64,000 bases of DNA, taken from contig WHVD01000023.1 in the NCBI GenBank assembly GCA_015178975.1, positions 806,001 to 870,000 on the forward strand, read 5' to 3'. The notes below the pieces were generated by a model. It did no database searches. It had not been told where the DNA came from and was given only the letters and a program-made list of their open reading frames with translations. Positions 24,194 through 35,417 of this stretch are shown piece by piece (within the stretch, counting starts at the first letter, position 1; each line of letters starts with the position of its first letter). Both the position numbers and the translations under genes were made by a program. Source of the DNA: Hysterangium stoloniferum. Taxonomy: Eukaryota > Basidiomycota > Agaricomycetes > Hysterangiales > Hysterangiaceae.

Positions 24194-24464
24194 TGTGATG
24201 ACTCAGAGATGACTCACACCATATCACATCGTTATTGTGTTGTTGTTTGTAGATGTTTGTTTTGACCTGTGCTTCCTCATGTATATAAGGGCCTCTCTTT
24301 TGCCCACTATTGAACAAGAAATTTCGTTGTATCTCATTTTGAAGCTCATTCTTAAGGACATTCTCTTAAGTCTTACTCTCAGTCTCACTCCTATGGCCAG
24401 TAAAGGATACTGTAGTGTCTCTTATTGTTGAAGTTCTACAATCCTTGACATTGGGCTTATGTCA
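24194..24464 (+). repeat. LTR V, best-preserved copy
   Basis: It runs from TGTGATGACTC to GGCTTATGTCA (271 bases). A TATATAAG box at 24283-24290 is followed by CCCACTATTGAACAAG, as expected for a promoter and R region. Two further partial copies lie at 5031-5237 and 21800-22010. Confidence 0.65.
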
Positions 24465-24738
24465 CCCTTTTGTATTCATCTTCGATTATGTCATCCAAGG
24501 TCCAATCTCTAGCCTCTCACTCCGAGTGTGTTTGGTTATAGACTGGTTTCATGAATGACTGGGTTAGTGACTGTCATAAAGACTTGACCATTGCACACAG
24601 GTTATTAGGGATATTCCTAGTAACAAACTTACACCGTATCTGTGTGTAGGTGCATATATGCACTTTATAAAATATAGAAAAATATAATAAACTTAAATAA
24701 AATAAATGGCAACCATATATTATATATATTGCCCTGAC
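24465..24738 (-). repeat. 3' LTR of gypsy II, minus copy
   Basis: On the minus strand the integrase frame is followed by a polypurine tract (AAGGAGGGGGTGA, about 24739-24760) and then TGTCAGGGCAATATA. This matches the layout at 32290-32310 of the plus copy (AAGGAGGAGG then TGTCAGGGC). The outer edge is uncertain because it touches LTR V. Confidence 0.55.
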
Positions 24739-24891
24739 ATCACCCCCTCCTTAAGGCACATTGCCCTCAATGTGCTTGCCAGAGGTCCAAAGGGTTCCAG
24801 CCTGAGCCATAGTCTATGTGCAGTTGATATAAGTTTGGAAAGGGAGTCTACTGAAGGTTAAGGCAGAGATCCTCCTAGGTGCAAAGGGGTG

Positions 24892-26196
24892 TTAGCTATG
24901 GAATTTCTTCACTAGTTTTTTGGAGTTTCCAAGATTATCAGCAGGTTCCCATGTGTATTCTTCTTGAGGGTACCCTTTCCATTTCACTAGGTATTGTAGT
25001 TTTCCCCTTGCCAATCTGCTATCTTTGATATATTCAACTTCCCACTCAGCAGTTTCTCCCTTAACAACTGGAGGAGGCCTAACTGGAGGCCTCCCTTGAA
25101 TAATGTCCTCATGGAAAGGCCTGAGCTTGGCTACATTGAAAACTGGATGGATTTTCATGGAAGAAGGCAGTTTTAACTCATAAGCATTTGGACCAATAAC
25201 TTTGGTGATTTCAAATGGTCCATATCTCTTGTCTTCTAGTTTTTTAGATGGCCTGTCTGTCTGAATGTCTCTGCCTTCTAACCATACTTTATCTCCTGGT
25301 TTATAGATGTCTGCCTCTTTTCTAGGCTGGTCATAGTACCTAGCCATATCATCAGGAGCCCTATGGAGTGCAGCTTCTGCTTCTTTCCTTGCCTCCTGCA
25401 TGTCTTTAATAAACTGCTCCACAGATTTTACTTGGCTGCCTCTGAAAGGCTCAGTCCCCAACCTAGGATGCCTGCTATTATTCAGAATAACAGATGTCTG
25501 CCTCGTAGATGATTGAACTTTGTTGTTATGGCAGAATTCTGCTAAAGACAACCATTCTGCCAAGTCATCCTGTCTGTGATTCACAAAGAGTCTAAAGTAT
25601 TGTTCTACCTCTTGATTTACTCTTTCTGTCTGGCCATCTGTCTGAGGGTAATAGGCTGTAGAAGCTGCAACTTTGATCCCTAGGATTGAATTCAGCTCCC
25701 TTGTGAAATTTGAGACAAACTGGGGTCCTCTGTCACTGATGATCTGTAAGGGGAGACCATGGAGTTTCCATACATTGTCCCTATAGAGCCCGGCAATGCC
25801 TTCTGAAGTGATCTGGTCTGTAGTGGGTATGACATGAATCATTTTGCTAAATATATCCACTACTACCATGATGGCATTGTATCCTTGGCTTTCTGGAAGT
25901 CCAGTAATCAGATCCACAGTGATGATTACCCAAATGTCCTTAGGAATCTGGGTTGGTACAAGCTTTCCAACAGGACTGGCAGGATATGTCTTAGTTCTAT
26001 TGCACCCATCACATCCTTTGCTATAAGATGCAACAAATCTGGAGATTTCTGGCCACCAGTAATTCCTGGAAACCAATTCTAAGGTTTTCCATCTGCCTGG
26101 GTGGCCACTGGCATGAGCATCATGATGCAGTTCAACAATCTGCCTTCTAAGTTCCATATCCTTTGGCACATAGACTTTCCCTGTTCCTCTGCCCAC
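24892..26196 (-). CDS. Gypsy II integrase with chromodomain
   Basis: A 434-codon frame with a His-His-Cys-Cys module near the start (HHDAH...GCDGC). The DDE core has VDLITGLP with Asp, SDRGPQF with Asp, and Glu in QTERVNQEVEQY. After the core come a GPF/Y-type stretch (YGPFEITK) and a C-terminal chromodomain (WEVEYI...YLVKWKGY...TWEP). The chromodomain directs integration toward heterochromatin in chromoviruses. All catalytic residues are present, but the frame is cut off from the RNase H part by a shift near 26200, and the upstream gag is missing. The domain could only be made as a separate product. Confidence 0.88.
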   Translation of the reverse strand: MGRGTGKVYVPKDMELRRQIVELHHDAHASGHPGRWKTLELVSRNYWWPEISRFVASYSKGCDGCNRTKTYPASPVGKLVPTQIPKDIWVIITVDLITGLPESQGYNAIMVVVDIFSKMIHVIPTTDQITSEGIAGLYRDNVWKLHGLPLQIISDRGPQFVSNFTRELNSILGIKVAASTAYYPQTDGQTERVNQEVEQYFRLFVNHRQDDLAEWLSLAEFCHNNKVQSSTRQTSVILNNSRHPRLGTEPFRGSQVKSVEQFIKDMQEARKEAEAALHRAPDDMARYYDQPRKEADIYKPGDKVWLEGRDIQTDRPSKKLEDKRYGPFEITKVIGPNAYELKLPSSMKIHPVFNVAKLRPFHEDIIQGRPPVRPPPVVKGETAEWEVEYIKDSRLARGKLQYLVKWKGYPQEEYTWEPADNLGNSKKLVKKFHS

Positions 26197-28113
26197 TCTG
26201 TGCCCTCAATCCTTTTACTTCCTGACTTTTTCAGTTCTTCTACTGTCTTGACTACAACTTCTTCCATATCCTTGGCCTGTCTGATTTTCTTCAGCAGATC
26301 TGTCTCCTGACCTACTAATACAGCATGACCCTGCTTAAGAGCTTGGATCCTGAAATAAGAAGGCTTGAGAAGGGTAATATCTTCATTATCCCTCTCTCCT
26401 TTCCCATGATCAGGTCTTCTGGATAAATCATCTGGTTTTGGGAACTTTTACCAGGCCTATGGTGTAAGGTGAAATCAAATCTGGATAAAAACAGGGACCA
26501 TCTAGCCTGCCTCCTATTAAGCTTTTTGGCAGACATAAAGTACTCTAGATTTTTGTGGTCTGTCCAGATTTGAAAGGTATGACTGCTCCCTTCAAGATAG
26601 TGCCTCCATTAATCCAGAGCTCTAATGATAGCCAGCATTGCTTGTCATGAATTTCATAATTTCTTTCCACTTCATTAAGACTTTTAGATAAAAAGGCTAC
26701 AGGGTGCCATTTGCCATCTGGTCCTTCCTGAGACAAGACAGCACCTGTTGCAAAGTCAGAACTATCTGCCTCTAACTTGTAGGATTTGTTGTCATCAGGA
26801 AAGACAAGAATTGGAGATGAAGTGACCTTGTCCTTCAGGCCTTGAAAGGCTACCTTTTCTTCCATAGTCCACTTCCATGCTGTATCCTTCCTTGTCAGAT
26901 TATGAAGGGGTCTGGCTATTTTTGTAAAGTCCTGGATAAACCTTCTGTAGAAGTTGACAAAGCTTAGGAAAGATTGAATCTCCTTGACTGTGGTAGGTTC
27001 TGGCTATTTGGAGACACCCTCTATCTTCACTGGGTCCATAGAGATGCAGCCATGTGAAATGATAAGTCCAAGATATTCAATCTTTTCCTTTACAAATTCA
27101 CATTTTTCTGCTTTCAAATAAAGCTTGTTTTTCTCCAATATTTCAAAGAACCTCTTGACTACTTCTCTATGTTGTTCTAGAGTGTTTGTGAAGATAAGAA
27201 TATCATCCATGTAGACAATGACAACTTGACCATCAATCAACTCTATGAACAAGTCATTCATCATGGTCTGAAATGTAGCAGGACTATTGGTGAGACCAAA
27301 GAACATGACCAATGATTCAAACAGTCCTCTGTTGGTTCTGAAAGCTGCCTTCCATTCATCTCCTTCCTTTATTCTGACATTGTTGTAGCCCCATCTGACA
27401 TCCAACTTAGTGAAGTATTTGGCTCCTTTTAACTCGCTGATAATGTTAGAGATAAGTAGTAGAGGATAGGAGTTTTTGATTGTGATGTCATTTAGCTTTC
27501 TGTAATCCTGGACCAATTGTAAAGAGCCATCCTTCTTCTTTATAAACAACACTGCAGATGCCATAGGAGACTTGGAGGGTTGGATCCTTCCACTCTTAAG
27601 GTTCTCTCCTAAGAATTCATCCAGTTCCTTCTGCTCATGTGGTGCTAAAGGACAGAGCTTGCTTCTAAAAGGTTCTGATCCAGGCTTCAATTCAATGGCA
27701 TGATCCCAGGGTTTCTTATCTGGAAATCTATCAAAACTCTTTGGAGAATATTCCCTTGAAATGGTGATAACATTTTGGGACTAGTTCCTCAAAGGTTTTC
27801 TTCTGGTCTTGTTTGTGAGATTCCTCTGCCAACTTCTGTGATACAGTAGAATTAGCATTGATATTAGACTGAGGATAGATAGTTGTAGCCCAGATCCTGT
27901 CACTGTCTTCAACCCCCAACTGATCATCTTCCTGATCATCTTCATCTGCATCCTCAATGAGACTAGGAAGTTTCCTTCTAGACTCTGCTGCCTTCCTTTC
28001 TTAATTCTCCTACTCTGGAGAGAACATTCAGGTGGACACCTGGTCAAATCTACTTGTCCAGTTCTCCAATTGATTTCAGGGTTATGGTGAAAGAGTGTTA
28101 AGTTCCGAAACAA
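26197..28113 (-). pseudogene. Gypsy II protease/RT/RNase H, broken
   Basis: Frames 27004-27690 (RT with KKDGSLQLVQDYRKLN and YMDDILIF), 26545-26865 (RNase H with LEADSSDFATG) and 26315-26536 (RNase H end, [11 protein letters not shown]) are in different phases. The part 27731-28113 before RT is fragmentary. The second RT motif reads DVRWGYN where most copies have DLxxAYN. Gag and the 5' LTR are lost: the sequence passes into an unrelated LTR remnant near 28115. Confidence 0.85.
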
Positions 28114-28114
28114 A

Positions 28115-28870
28115 GATCTGGAAGTACCATGGAGTTTCTGGTAATTATTCTGAACACCTTCCAGGACTGTCCCATGGAGTCCCTGGATAATAGTCTGGGG
28201 AGTATCCAGGATATTAGTACAAGGAGTGTATCAGAATAATTACCAGAGTACTGAGATGGACTTGGCTTCAGCTTATGTGCTGCACCCTTGTACACTCATT
28301 CGGGTGTCCATATTTCAAGCTGACAGAATACCTACAAGGAAGATGTAGATTCTGGAGTTCCATTCTGGAGTTCCCATGGGAGTTCTGGGAATTGAGTGTG
28401 TAGACAGACAAGAGGAGTAGAGACTGGATCAGGACATATTTGGGGTGTAACTAGTTCAAGATTGAAACTAGAGAGTAAGTACATGAGTATGGAAGACTTA
28501 TATAGACTTTGAAATGTAATAATGCCAAATCTGGTATTAATGAGGGGCAGAACTATTAAACATAAAATGAAACAAGTAAATACTAAACTGGGAATTCAGG
28601 ATGGGATGGAACGGAAGTGGAGAATGAACTAGACAGGTCATTAGACCATAATGATAATGGGCACGAGGCTCTGTTAGAGGGGTTCTCGGGAGTCCAGCCA
28701 GGGGTCCGGTGACTGGTCTGTGAGATACAGAGTGTCAGGTGTATATAGGGTGGAGTCTGGAGTCCAGTGGGTTTTCTGGTTAACTGTAACTTGATGAGTA
28801 GGATATAGAGAGTCAGGTGCAGATAAGGTGGAGTCAAAGATTAAGAAGCCTGATGACAACAAACCTTACA
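28115..28870 (+). repeat. LTR remnant with the conserved GACTTGGCTTCAGC block
   Basis: It contains GGACTTGGCTTCAGCTTATG then TGCTGCACCCTTG at about 28257-28290, the same block as in the family I LTRs. The remaining sequence has diverged. It ends where a gypsy II copy on the plus strand begins. Confidence 0.5.
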
Positions 28871-28894
28871 GGCTAGAAGCATGTATTTCTGACT

Positions 28895-29841
28895 TTGAAA
28901 CTGTTTTGTCTCAGGGCCAAAAGTCTGATTGAAGTAGAAAGAAATTATGAAATCCATGATAAAGAAATGCTGGCTATTATTAGAGCTCTGGATGAATGGA
29001 GGCACTATCTTGAGGGAAGCAGTCACCTCTTTCAGATCTGGACAGACCACAAAAACTTAGAATATTTTATGTTTGCTAAAAAAAACTTAATAGGAGACAG
29101 GCTAGGTGGTCCTTGTTTTTATCCAGGTTTGACATTTCCCTACATCATAGACCAGGAACAAGATCCTTGAAACCAGAAGCCTGATCCAGGAGACCAGATC
29201 ATGGGAAGGGAGATGAGGATAATGAAAATATTGTCATTCTCAAACAATCCTATTTCAAAATCCAGGTTCTTAAGCAGGGTCATGCTGTCTTGATAGCCCA
29301 AGAGACAGATTTGCTTAAGAAGATCAGACAAGCAAAAGATATGGAAGAGGTTGCGGTTAAAGTACATAGTGGAGGAATTAAAGAAGTCAGGAAATAAGAG
29401 GATTGAAGGGAATGAATGGACAGAGGAACAGGATCTTATTCTCATTTAAAGGGAAGGTCTATGTGCCAAAGGATATGGAACTCAGAAAACAAATTTTTGA
29501 ACTCCATCATGATGCCCATACTAGTGGCCATCCAGGCAGGTGGAAAACCTTAGAGTTGGTATCTGGGAACTATTGGTTCCCAGGAATGTCTAGATATCTT
29601 GCATCCTATACCAAAGAGTGTGATAGATGTAATAGAACAAAGACAGATCCTGCCAGCCCTGTAGGAAAGCTTGTACCAACCCAGATCCCTAAAGATATTT
29701 GGGAAATCATCACTGTTGACCTAATTACTGGACTTCCATAAAGCCAAGGATACAATTCCATCATGGTAGTAGTGGACAGACTTAGCAAAATGATTCATGT
29801 GCTACCCACTACAGACCAAGTCACTTCAGAAGGCATGGCCA
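28895..29841 (+). pseudogene. Gypsy II, plus copy, left part
   Basis: Frame 28895-29170 is the RNase H end ([24 protein letters not shown]). Frame 29403-29741 is the integrase zinc module and first DDE Asp (HHDAHTSGHPGRW, CDRCNRTKTDPAS, VDLITGLP, then a TAA where Glu/Gln is expected). RT and gag are missing. The sequence is interrupted at 29841 by a gag-only element and resumes at 31283. Confidence 0.82.
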
Positions 29842-31277
29842 TGTTAGCGTATGTTGTATTGCAAGCCGTTGACGCATTTCAACACTCGGCTATTTCGTAC
29901 TTTACAGTAGCTTAGTCATTGTAAATAAACCTTGTCTGTTTTCCTTACACTGTCATTGAACAGGTTATGGGCCCCGCCCCGTTGCTTTAAAAGTCACACT
30001 AATACTATCTCATCATCTTATGTCTAATATTAACGCCTTACTTGCAAGTATCCCAAAACTCTCGGGTGATAACTACCATGAATGGAAGTTTTCACTGTCA
30101 ATGGTTTTGCGGTGTGCTGGATCATGGAGTGTTGTTAATGGTGGAACAAAGGCACCTAAGGATGAGAATAGCAAGGAGTATTTGGATTGGGCAAAGCATT
30201 CGGAGGATGGTTACACGGCAATTGGATTGACAATCATGTCAAGCCAACAATCGTATATTCGGGATTGCACCACTGGACCAGAGGCATGGCAAGCGCTTGC
30301 GAAAATCTATCAGGCAAATAATCGGGCCAATCAGATTTCGTTGAAACGCCAGCTCTATATGTACCAGCATGATGTCAAAAAGCCAGTGATGGAATATGTC
30401 CATGGCATTTTGACTCTGGCTTCGCAGCTTCGAGCAATTGGAGTCGAGTTACGTGATGAGGATGTGCCGGATGTCCTCATCTATTGTTTGGCTCCAGAAT
30501 TTGGTGCAGTAGCAACTGCTCTTATGCAGCGTGTGGGATCACTTACAGTCGAAGAAATTTCTGCGGCGCTGGTAGAAGAAGAAAGCCATCTAAAAGGGCA
30601 GAAAGAAAATGAGAGTCAAATTGCCATGAAAATGAAAGTCGACTCACCAAATATGCGACAGCCGAAGAATTGCTATAGATGCAATGGCAAAGGTCACATT
30701 GCGCGTTTTTGTCCCGCGCCGAGGCCGGTTGTTTCGTCTTCAAGTGGATTCCCTACCGAAAACCAGGAGATCCCCACTGATAGTGCAGGGATGAGTGCTT
30801 ATATTTTGCGCACTTGAAATTATCGCGTGGACTAGGAGTTGCGAGTAGGGCTCCAAGGTCTGGCATTTGTTTGTCAACTGGGAGGTTGGGGGAACGCGTT
30901 CTAAGAGCAAGGATGCTCTGAGGTTCAGTTCGACACCAAATGTACCAGACGAATGAGTATTGTGTCTAGTGGGCGCAGTGAGTTTCTCAAAATTTTCGAG
31001 TGGTTCTGCATCTAGTGGGCACAGCGGGTTTTTGTGTCAACTTTGGGATGGATTTTGCATTGTGGGCACAATATTTTTGTGTATTAAAAATGGTTTATTT
31101 CTCATGTTTTGTGTGTATGGACTTACTACACATCTCAACGACTTGCAAAGTGGGCGTGTTAGCGTATGTTGTATTGCAAGCCGTTGACGCATTTCAACAC
31201 TCGGCTATTTCGTACTTTACAGTAGCTTAGTCATTGTAAATAAACCTTGTCTGTTTTCCTTACGCTGTCATCGAACA
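29842..31277 (+). mobile_element. Gag-only copia-type LTR element (TR-GAG)
   Basis: LTRs of 121 bases (29842-29962 and 31157-31277) differ at only two sites (A/G and T/C). Both start TGTTAGCG and end GAACA. The whole unit is flanked by perfect GGCCA duplications (29837-29841 and 31278-31282). A GC-rich leader with GGTTATGGGCCCC follows the first LTR, and a purine-rich GCAAAGTGGGCG precedes the second. Internal DNA has one gene (gag) and no protease, integrase, RT or RNase H. It keeps its CpG and looks young. Confidence 0.93.
30020..30817 (+). CDS. Copia-type Gag with zinc knuckle
   Basis: A 265-residue intact frame. The N-terminus (IPKLSGDNYHEWKF) and the following helical region match the UBN2/gag family of Ty1/copia elements, which forms the capsid. 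Near residues 216-229 a single CCHC knuckle (CYRCNGKGHIARFC) should bind the element RNA. The C-terminus ends after a Ser/Thr-rich stretch with no protease behind it. Expression would come from the short upstream LTR. A full-length relative elsewhere must supply RT and integrase if this unit moves. Confidence 0.92.
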   Translation: MSNINALLASIPKLSGDNYHEWKFSLSMVLRCAGSWSVVNGGTKAPKDENSKEYLDWAKHSEDGYTAIGLTIMSSQQSYIRDCTTGPEAWQALAKIYQANNRANQISLKRQLYMYQHDVKKPVMEYVHGILTLASQLRAIGVELRDEDVPDVLIYCLAPEFGAVATALMQRVGSLTVEEISAALVEEESHLKGQKENESQIAMKMKVDSPNMRQPKNCYRCNGKGHIARFCPAPRPVVSSSSGFPTENQEIPTDSAGMSAYILRT

Positions 31278-31282
31278 GGCCA

Positions 31283-32306
31283 GGCTTTATAGAGATAATG
31301 TGAAGCTCCATGGTCTCCCTTTACAGATCATTAGTGATAGAGGACCCCAATTTGTCTCAAAATTCACACAAGAGCTGAATTCAATCTTAGGGATCAAAGT
31401 GGCAGCCTCCACAACAAACAGATGGTCAGACTGAAAGAGTAGATCAAGAGGTAGAACAATATCTCAGCCTCTTTGTCAACCATAGGCAGGATAATTGGGC
31501 AGAATGGTTGTCTCTGGGAGAATTCTGTCATAATAACAGGACTCAAGCATCCACCAGGCAGACACCATTTATCCTGAATAGTGGCAAACATCCTAGATTA
31601 GGAACTGAGCCTTTCAGAAGCATAAATATAAAGTCTGTAGAACAGTTTGTCGGGAAGCAAGGAAGGAAGCAGAAGCAGCACTCTACAGAGCTGCTGCTGA
31701 TTTGGCCAGGTACTATGTATGACCAATCTAGAAGAGAGGAAGACACTTATAGGGTAGGAGAAAAAGTATGGCTTGAAGGCAGGGATATTCAAACAGATAG
31801 GCCAATGCAGAAAGTTGGAGGACAAAAGATGTGGACCCTTTGAAATCACTACAGTTGTTGGTCCTAATGCCTATGAATTGAAATTACCTCCCTCTATGAA
31901 AATCCACCCAGTCTTCAATGTAGCCAAACTTAGACCCTTCCTTGAAGACACCATTGAGGGGAGACAGGCACCAGTTAGGCCCCAGCCATTAAAGGAGAAA
32001 ACCCTGAATGGGAGGTTGAATATATCAAGGACAGTAGGCTGATAAGGGGATACTTGGTGAAATGGAAGGGATACCCTCAAGAAGAAAGTACATGGGAATC
32101 TATTAATAAGCTCAAAGGTTCTAAACAAATTGTAGATAACTTCCATAACCAACATGCCTTTTCACCCAGAAATACTTTTGCCTTAACATTCACCAGGCTT
32201 CCCTTCAGACCCTATATAAACCTTGCAGAGACTGTTGATTGATCTGGAACCACCTAGACCTCTGGCAAGCACACTGAGGGTAATGTGCCTTAAGGAGGAG
32301 GTAATG
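31283..32306 (+). pseudogene. Gypsy II, plus copy, right part
   Basis: It continues the integrase directly after the duplicated GGCCA (YRDN, LHGLPLQIISDRGPQF with the second catalytic Asp). The third catalytic region, the GPF stretch and a chromodomain (YLVKWKGY...TWES) follow in frames 31508-31843, 31773-32042 and 32054-32242, shifted against each other. A purine tract AAGGAGGAGG follows at about 32294. Confidence 0.82.
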
Positions 32307-32690
32307 TCAGGGCTCTGAATATTTTTCTTGTTTTTTCTGTGTTTAAATTTGTGTTTATTTTATTTTAGTTTAGTTTAGTTTATTTTGTCACACATTGAAC
32401 CACACATGATACACACTTGTCAAAATATTAAGTTTAAACCTTATTTAGTTTTCTCTTTAAAGTATACTCTTTTAAAGTTTTTTAATTTAAACTTTATTTA
32501 GTTTTTTCTCTAGTATAAATACTTCAGGATGTACATAACTAGACCACAGTTTCAGTCTCTTAGGACTCCATTAAACACAAGTGTGATATTCTTAAGTCAT
32601 TAGAACCTCTCCTCCTTTACTCCTTATCCTTGTCTTATCTCAAGTTTCCTCTTTGTGTTTTGGTAGCCTTGTGTTAGGATCCTGTCATTT
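32307..32690 (+). repeat. LTR of gypsy II
   Basis: It starts TGTCAGGGCTCTGAATATTTTTC just after the purine tract. A minus-strand relative lies at 47691-47941 and shares CTCTGAATATTTTTCTTG and the AT-rich centre with TTTAAACTTTATTTAG-like runs. The end is near TTAGGATCCTGTCA. Confidence 0.6.
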
Positions 32691-33612
32691 TGGACCCCCA
32701 CAGCCTGTTTTTGACTCAAAAACCCCACCATCTCATTATTAGTACCCCCACCCCAGTATCACTACTTATGGTGCCCCCAATACTTGTTTACATTGTGTTC
32801 TAGCCCTTTAGCCTCCCACCCCATTTGCTCTCCCATCTCCATCTTCACATATACACCTGATTTGCCACCTCAGCTCTTTTAGTATCATCTTTTAGTACTT
32901 TACATTAGTTTCCATTGTCCCCTGCCTTGTCATCTATGTACTTCCCCTTGATCCATTTAAATGCTTCACTTCTTTGATCAGCCTTCTGATCATCTGTCTC
33001 ACTGTAGCATAAAGTTCTTTTTATGTATGCTACAGTTTCTTCAGTTCAAAAACCAACTTAGGTTATCCCCTCCTAGTTCTCAGCCCTTCCCTCTTGTCAT
33101 TATACCCTCAGAAGGTGTCTTGGCAAGCTGTGCCCCTTTACTCAACTCTTAGTAATTCAGCCCTCCAGTCAACTGAGCTAAGTGTTGATCCTTGCTTATA
33201 TCGGACTATCCACTCTGTTTAAAATACTGGAGCATCTGAACAGTTTGTGCAAGGGCAAAACACATAAGTTGAAGCCAAGCTCCTCTACATTTATAGAGTT
33301 GGACCTCTGGACTCATATGATCTCTATTGTTGGCCCCCCAATTTACTCCTTTCTAATCATCAGCCTACCTGGCCAAGAGTCTTCCCCATCCTCCATTTAA
33401 GATCTTAACACTCTGTTATTATTGCCCTAACACTCCACTTGCCCAACTCCTTGATGGAACACATCACTAAGTGTCATATCTTCATAGTGGATTCTTCTGT
33501 CAGATGGTCCACCAAATTGATGCACTTTCTATAAGACAGATATTAAGTGGTTGCTCCAAAGTTGAAGTAGGATGCACATACATTGTATGTTGTCCAAAGG
33601 AAGGCTGTAATT
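32691..33612. other. Gene-free decayed DNA with an LTR scrap
   Basis: It is AT-rich and CpG-poor. At about 33247-33280 the block GTGCAAGGGCAAAACACATAAG then GAAGCCAAGC is an inverted, decayed form of the LTR motif described for family I. I see no coding region. TAATT at 33608-33612 is the target duplication of the next element. Confidence 0.45.
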
Positions 33613-34425
33613 TGTTAGGATACATACAGGGTGGGTCTCTGGAGAAACCGCGGAATATCCGGTAGGACTTGGCTTCAGCTTATAGGCTGCGCCCTCGCTA
33701 GATCATGTCATCCAATTTCAGACAGGCAGACAGGAATCCTGGGGAGTCCGGGTGGGGGCCATGGGTCGGGGGGTTGTAGGTTGGAGGTTGTGGGTCATGA
33801 GTTGAATCAGTGAGAGAGATAGATGCACCGGAGCCCGTGGGCTCCGGCTAGTGTGAGCAGTATAATTCAAGTAGCGTTTTAGAGTGGAAAATGTATTAGA
33901 TTACTGGGGGGAATCTAAGCCGATTTTCTGACTGGATTGTATGTACAACATCTGCCAGTTTAAATAGACCGTGGAGTGAATGTCATACCGAATCCAGTAG
34001 TAATGAAATGAAACGAGCAAAACATAAAATGGGAATAGTAAACACCGAATTGGTGTTAGGAATGGGACAGAATGGAGCGGAGTCCGAATAGTGACAAATT
34101 ATAAACCATAATGGGAAATGGAGTGGGAGCGGAGTCTGAATCGTGACAGGTCATTTGACTAAAATGGGAATGGGGCTCGGTTAGAGGGATGACAGGTATT
34201 CTGAGTGGGGTCCAGTGACTGATGCGTGGGACAAGGTCGGATATAGACAGAGACAGAGTCCGGTGAGTATTGCAGTGACTGAAACACAATGTAATGAAGA
34301 CGAACGTAGATGAGTCTGATGTACGGAGTCCGGTGGGAATTCTGGTGAACTGATAATGGGTGCGTATAGGGTGCGGGTGTGTATAAGTTAGTGCCCAGAG
34401 TCTGGCGGGATTTCCGGTCATAACA
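33613..34425 (-). repeat. 3' LTR of gypsy I
   Basis: 813 bases, TGTTAGGATAC...GTCATAACA in plus-strand reading. Compared with the LTR at 42043-42856, most differences are transitions at CpG. Contains GACTTGGCTTCAGCTTATAGG followed by CTGCGCCCTCGC near 33667-33698. Confidence 0.93.
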
Positions 34426-34634
34426 GTACCTCCCTTTATGCAGAAGTCCCAAAGAGGCTCTAGACCTCAATAAGGTTTCTTGTCGGCTATGTGCATGTGT
34501 CAAAAGTCATGTCGGTTACACGTATGTGTCAAGGAGTCATGTGATCTGGAAGATAAGGTTCAAACACGACGAGCCTATATATCAATTTGAAAAAATAGAA
34601 ATTCTTCTTCTTTATTACCCCCATCTTCAACGAA

Positions 34635-35230
34635 ATGGTACCGAAACCAACGCTGCGCAAGCCAATGCCAACCGCCGGGCCCTCCACAGGCAACCTGTAT
34701 CAGACGCCACTTACCACTGCCCAAATTTTGGTGCAGCGGGAGGAACAATGCCGACAGTGAGAGGAGGTGGAAAAAGAAGCCAGGGAGGTCGAGGAGGCCC
34801 TGGATAGGGAATACCAGGCGGCTCTGGCCATGGAAAAGGCGGCAGAGGAGAAGCGGAAGAAGGATGAGGAGGAGGCTGCATGGGGTCCAGTGCATGGGAC
34901 AATGGCAGGTCAGATGGGTATTCCAGTCTGGAGGAGGCCTTAGGACGGATCACTGAGGGCATAGAGGCCCAGAATGAGTTGCTCCGGAAGAGCAACAAGG
35001 TCAGCGTAATCATGGTGAATGATCTCCACGCACTCCGCTCGGACCATTATAGGTTCCTGGTGGAGTATGCCGGCTTTGTATATGAGACGCTGGAGGCCGG
35101 GAGTTCCGAGGATGCCGGTTCAGATGAGGACGAGGTGCCCATGGAGGTAGCGGAGCTACCTGAGGAGATGTCTGAGGCGGGGAAACAGGAGGTGGGGAAA
35201 AAGGATAGCCCCATCAATGTAGATGAATAG
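34635..35230 (+). pseudogene. Antisense reading frame of gypsy I
   Basis: It lies on the strand opposite to pol, between the pol stop (35418) and the 3' LTR. It starts at ATG 34635, has a TGA at 34758 (Arg codon CGA expected), and needs one frame change between 34880 and 34941 to join the long frame 34880-35230. The encoded protein has a Pro/Thr start, a charged coiled-coil (Glu/Lys/Arg-rich, with EEKRKKDEEEA), a LRSDHYRFLVEYAGF segment and a very acidic tail. I know no function. Strand, place and protein-like composition suggest an accessory gene of the retrotransposon driven from within or near its 3' LTR. Confidence 0.6.
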
Positions 35231-35417
35231 AATAATAAGAGTTCAATAATTTTTGAATATAAAGGTAAAGGGTGAAAAACATAAAAGTCAAAGTCTGCGG
35301 GAAAACCGCTTAAGGACTTGAAGAACATGTCAGAACCTGTAAAAGCAAAGAGAGACATAGGGCAACAGGGAATAATGAAAATGAGTCCAAACGTAATACG
35401 GGGTCTGCGGAGTGTGG

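Noticed and set aside
34575-34895. Minus-strand frame rich in Leu and Pro, possible membrane protein
   Set aside because: It is the reverse reading of the charged coiled-coil frame on the plus strand; Glu/Lys codons read backward give Leu/Phe/Pro.
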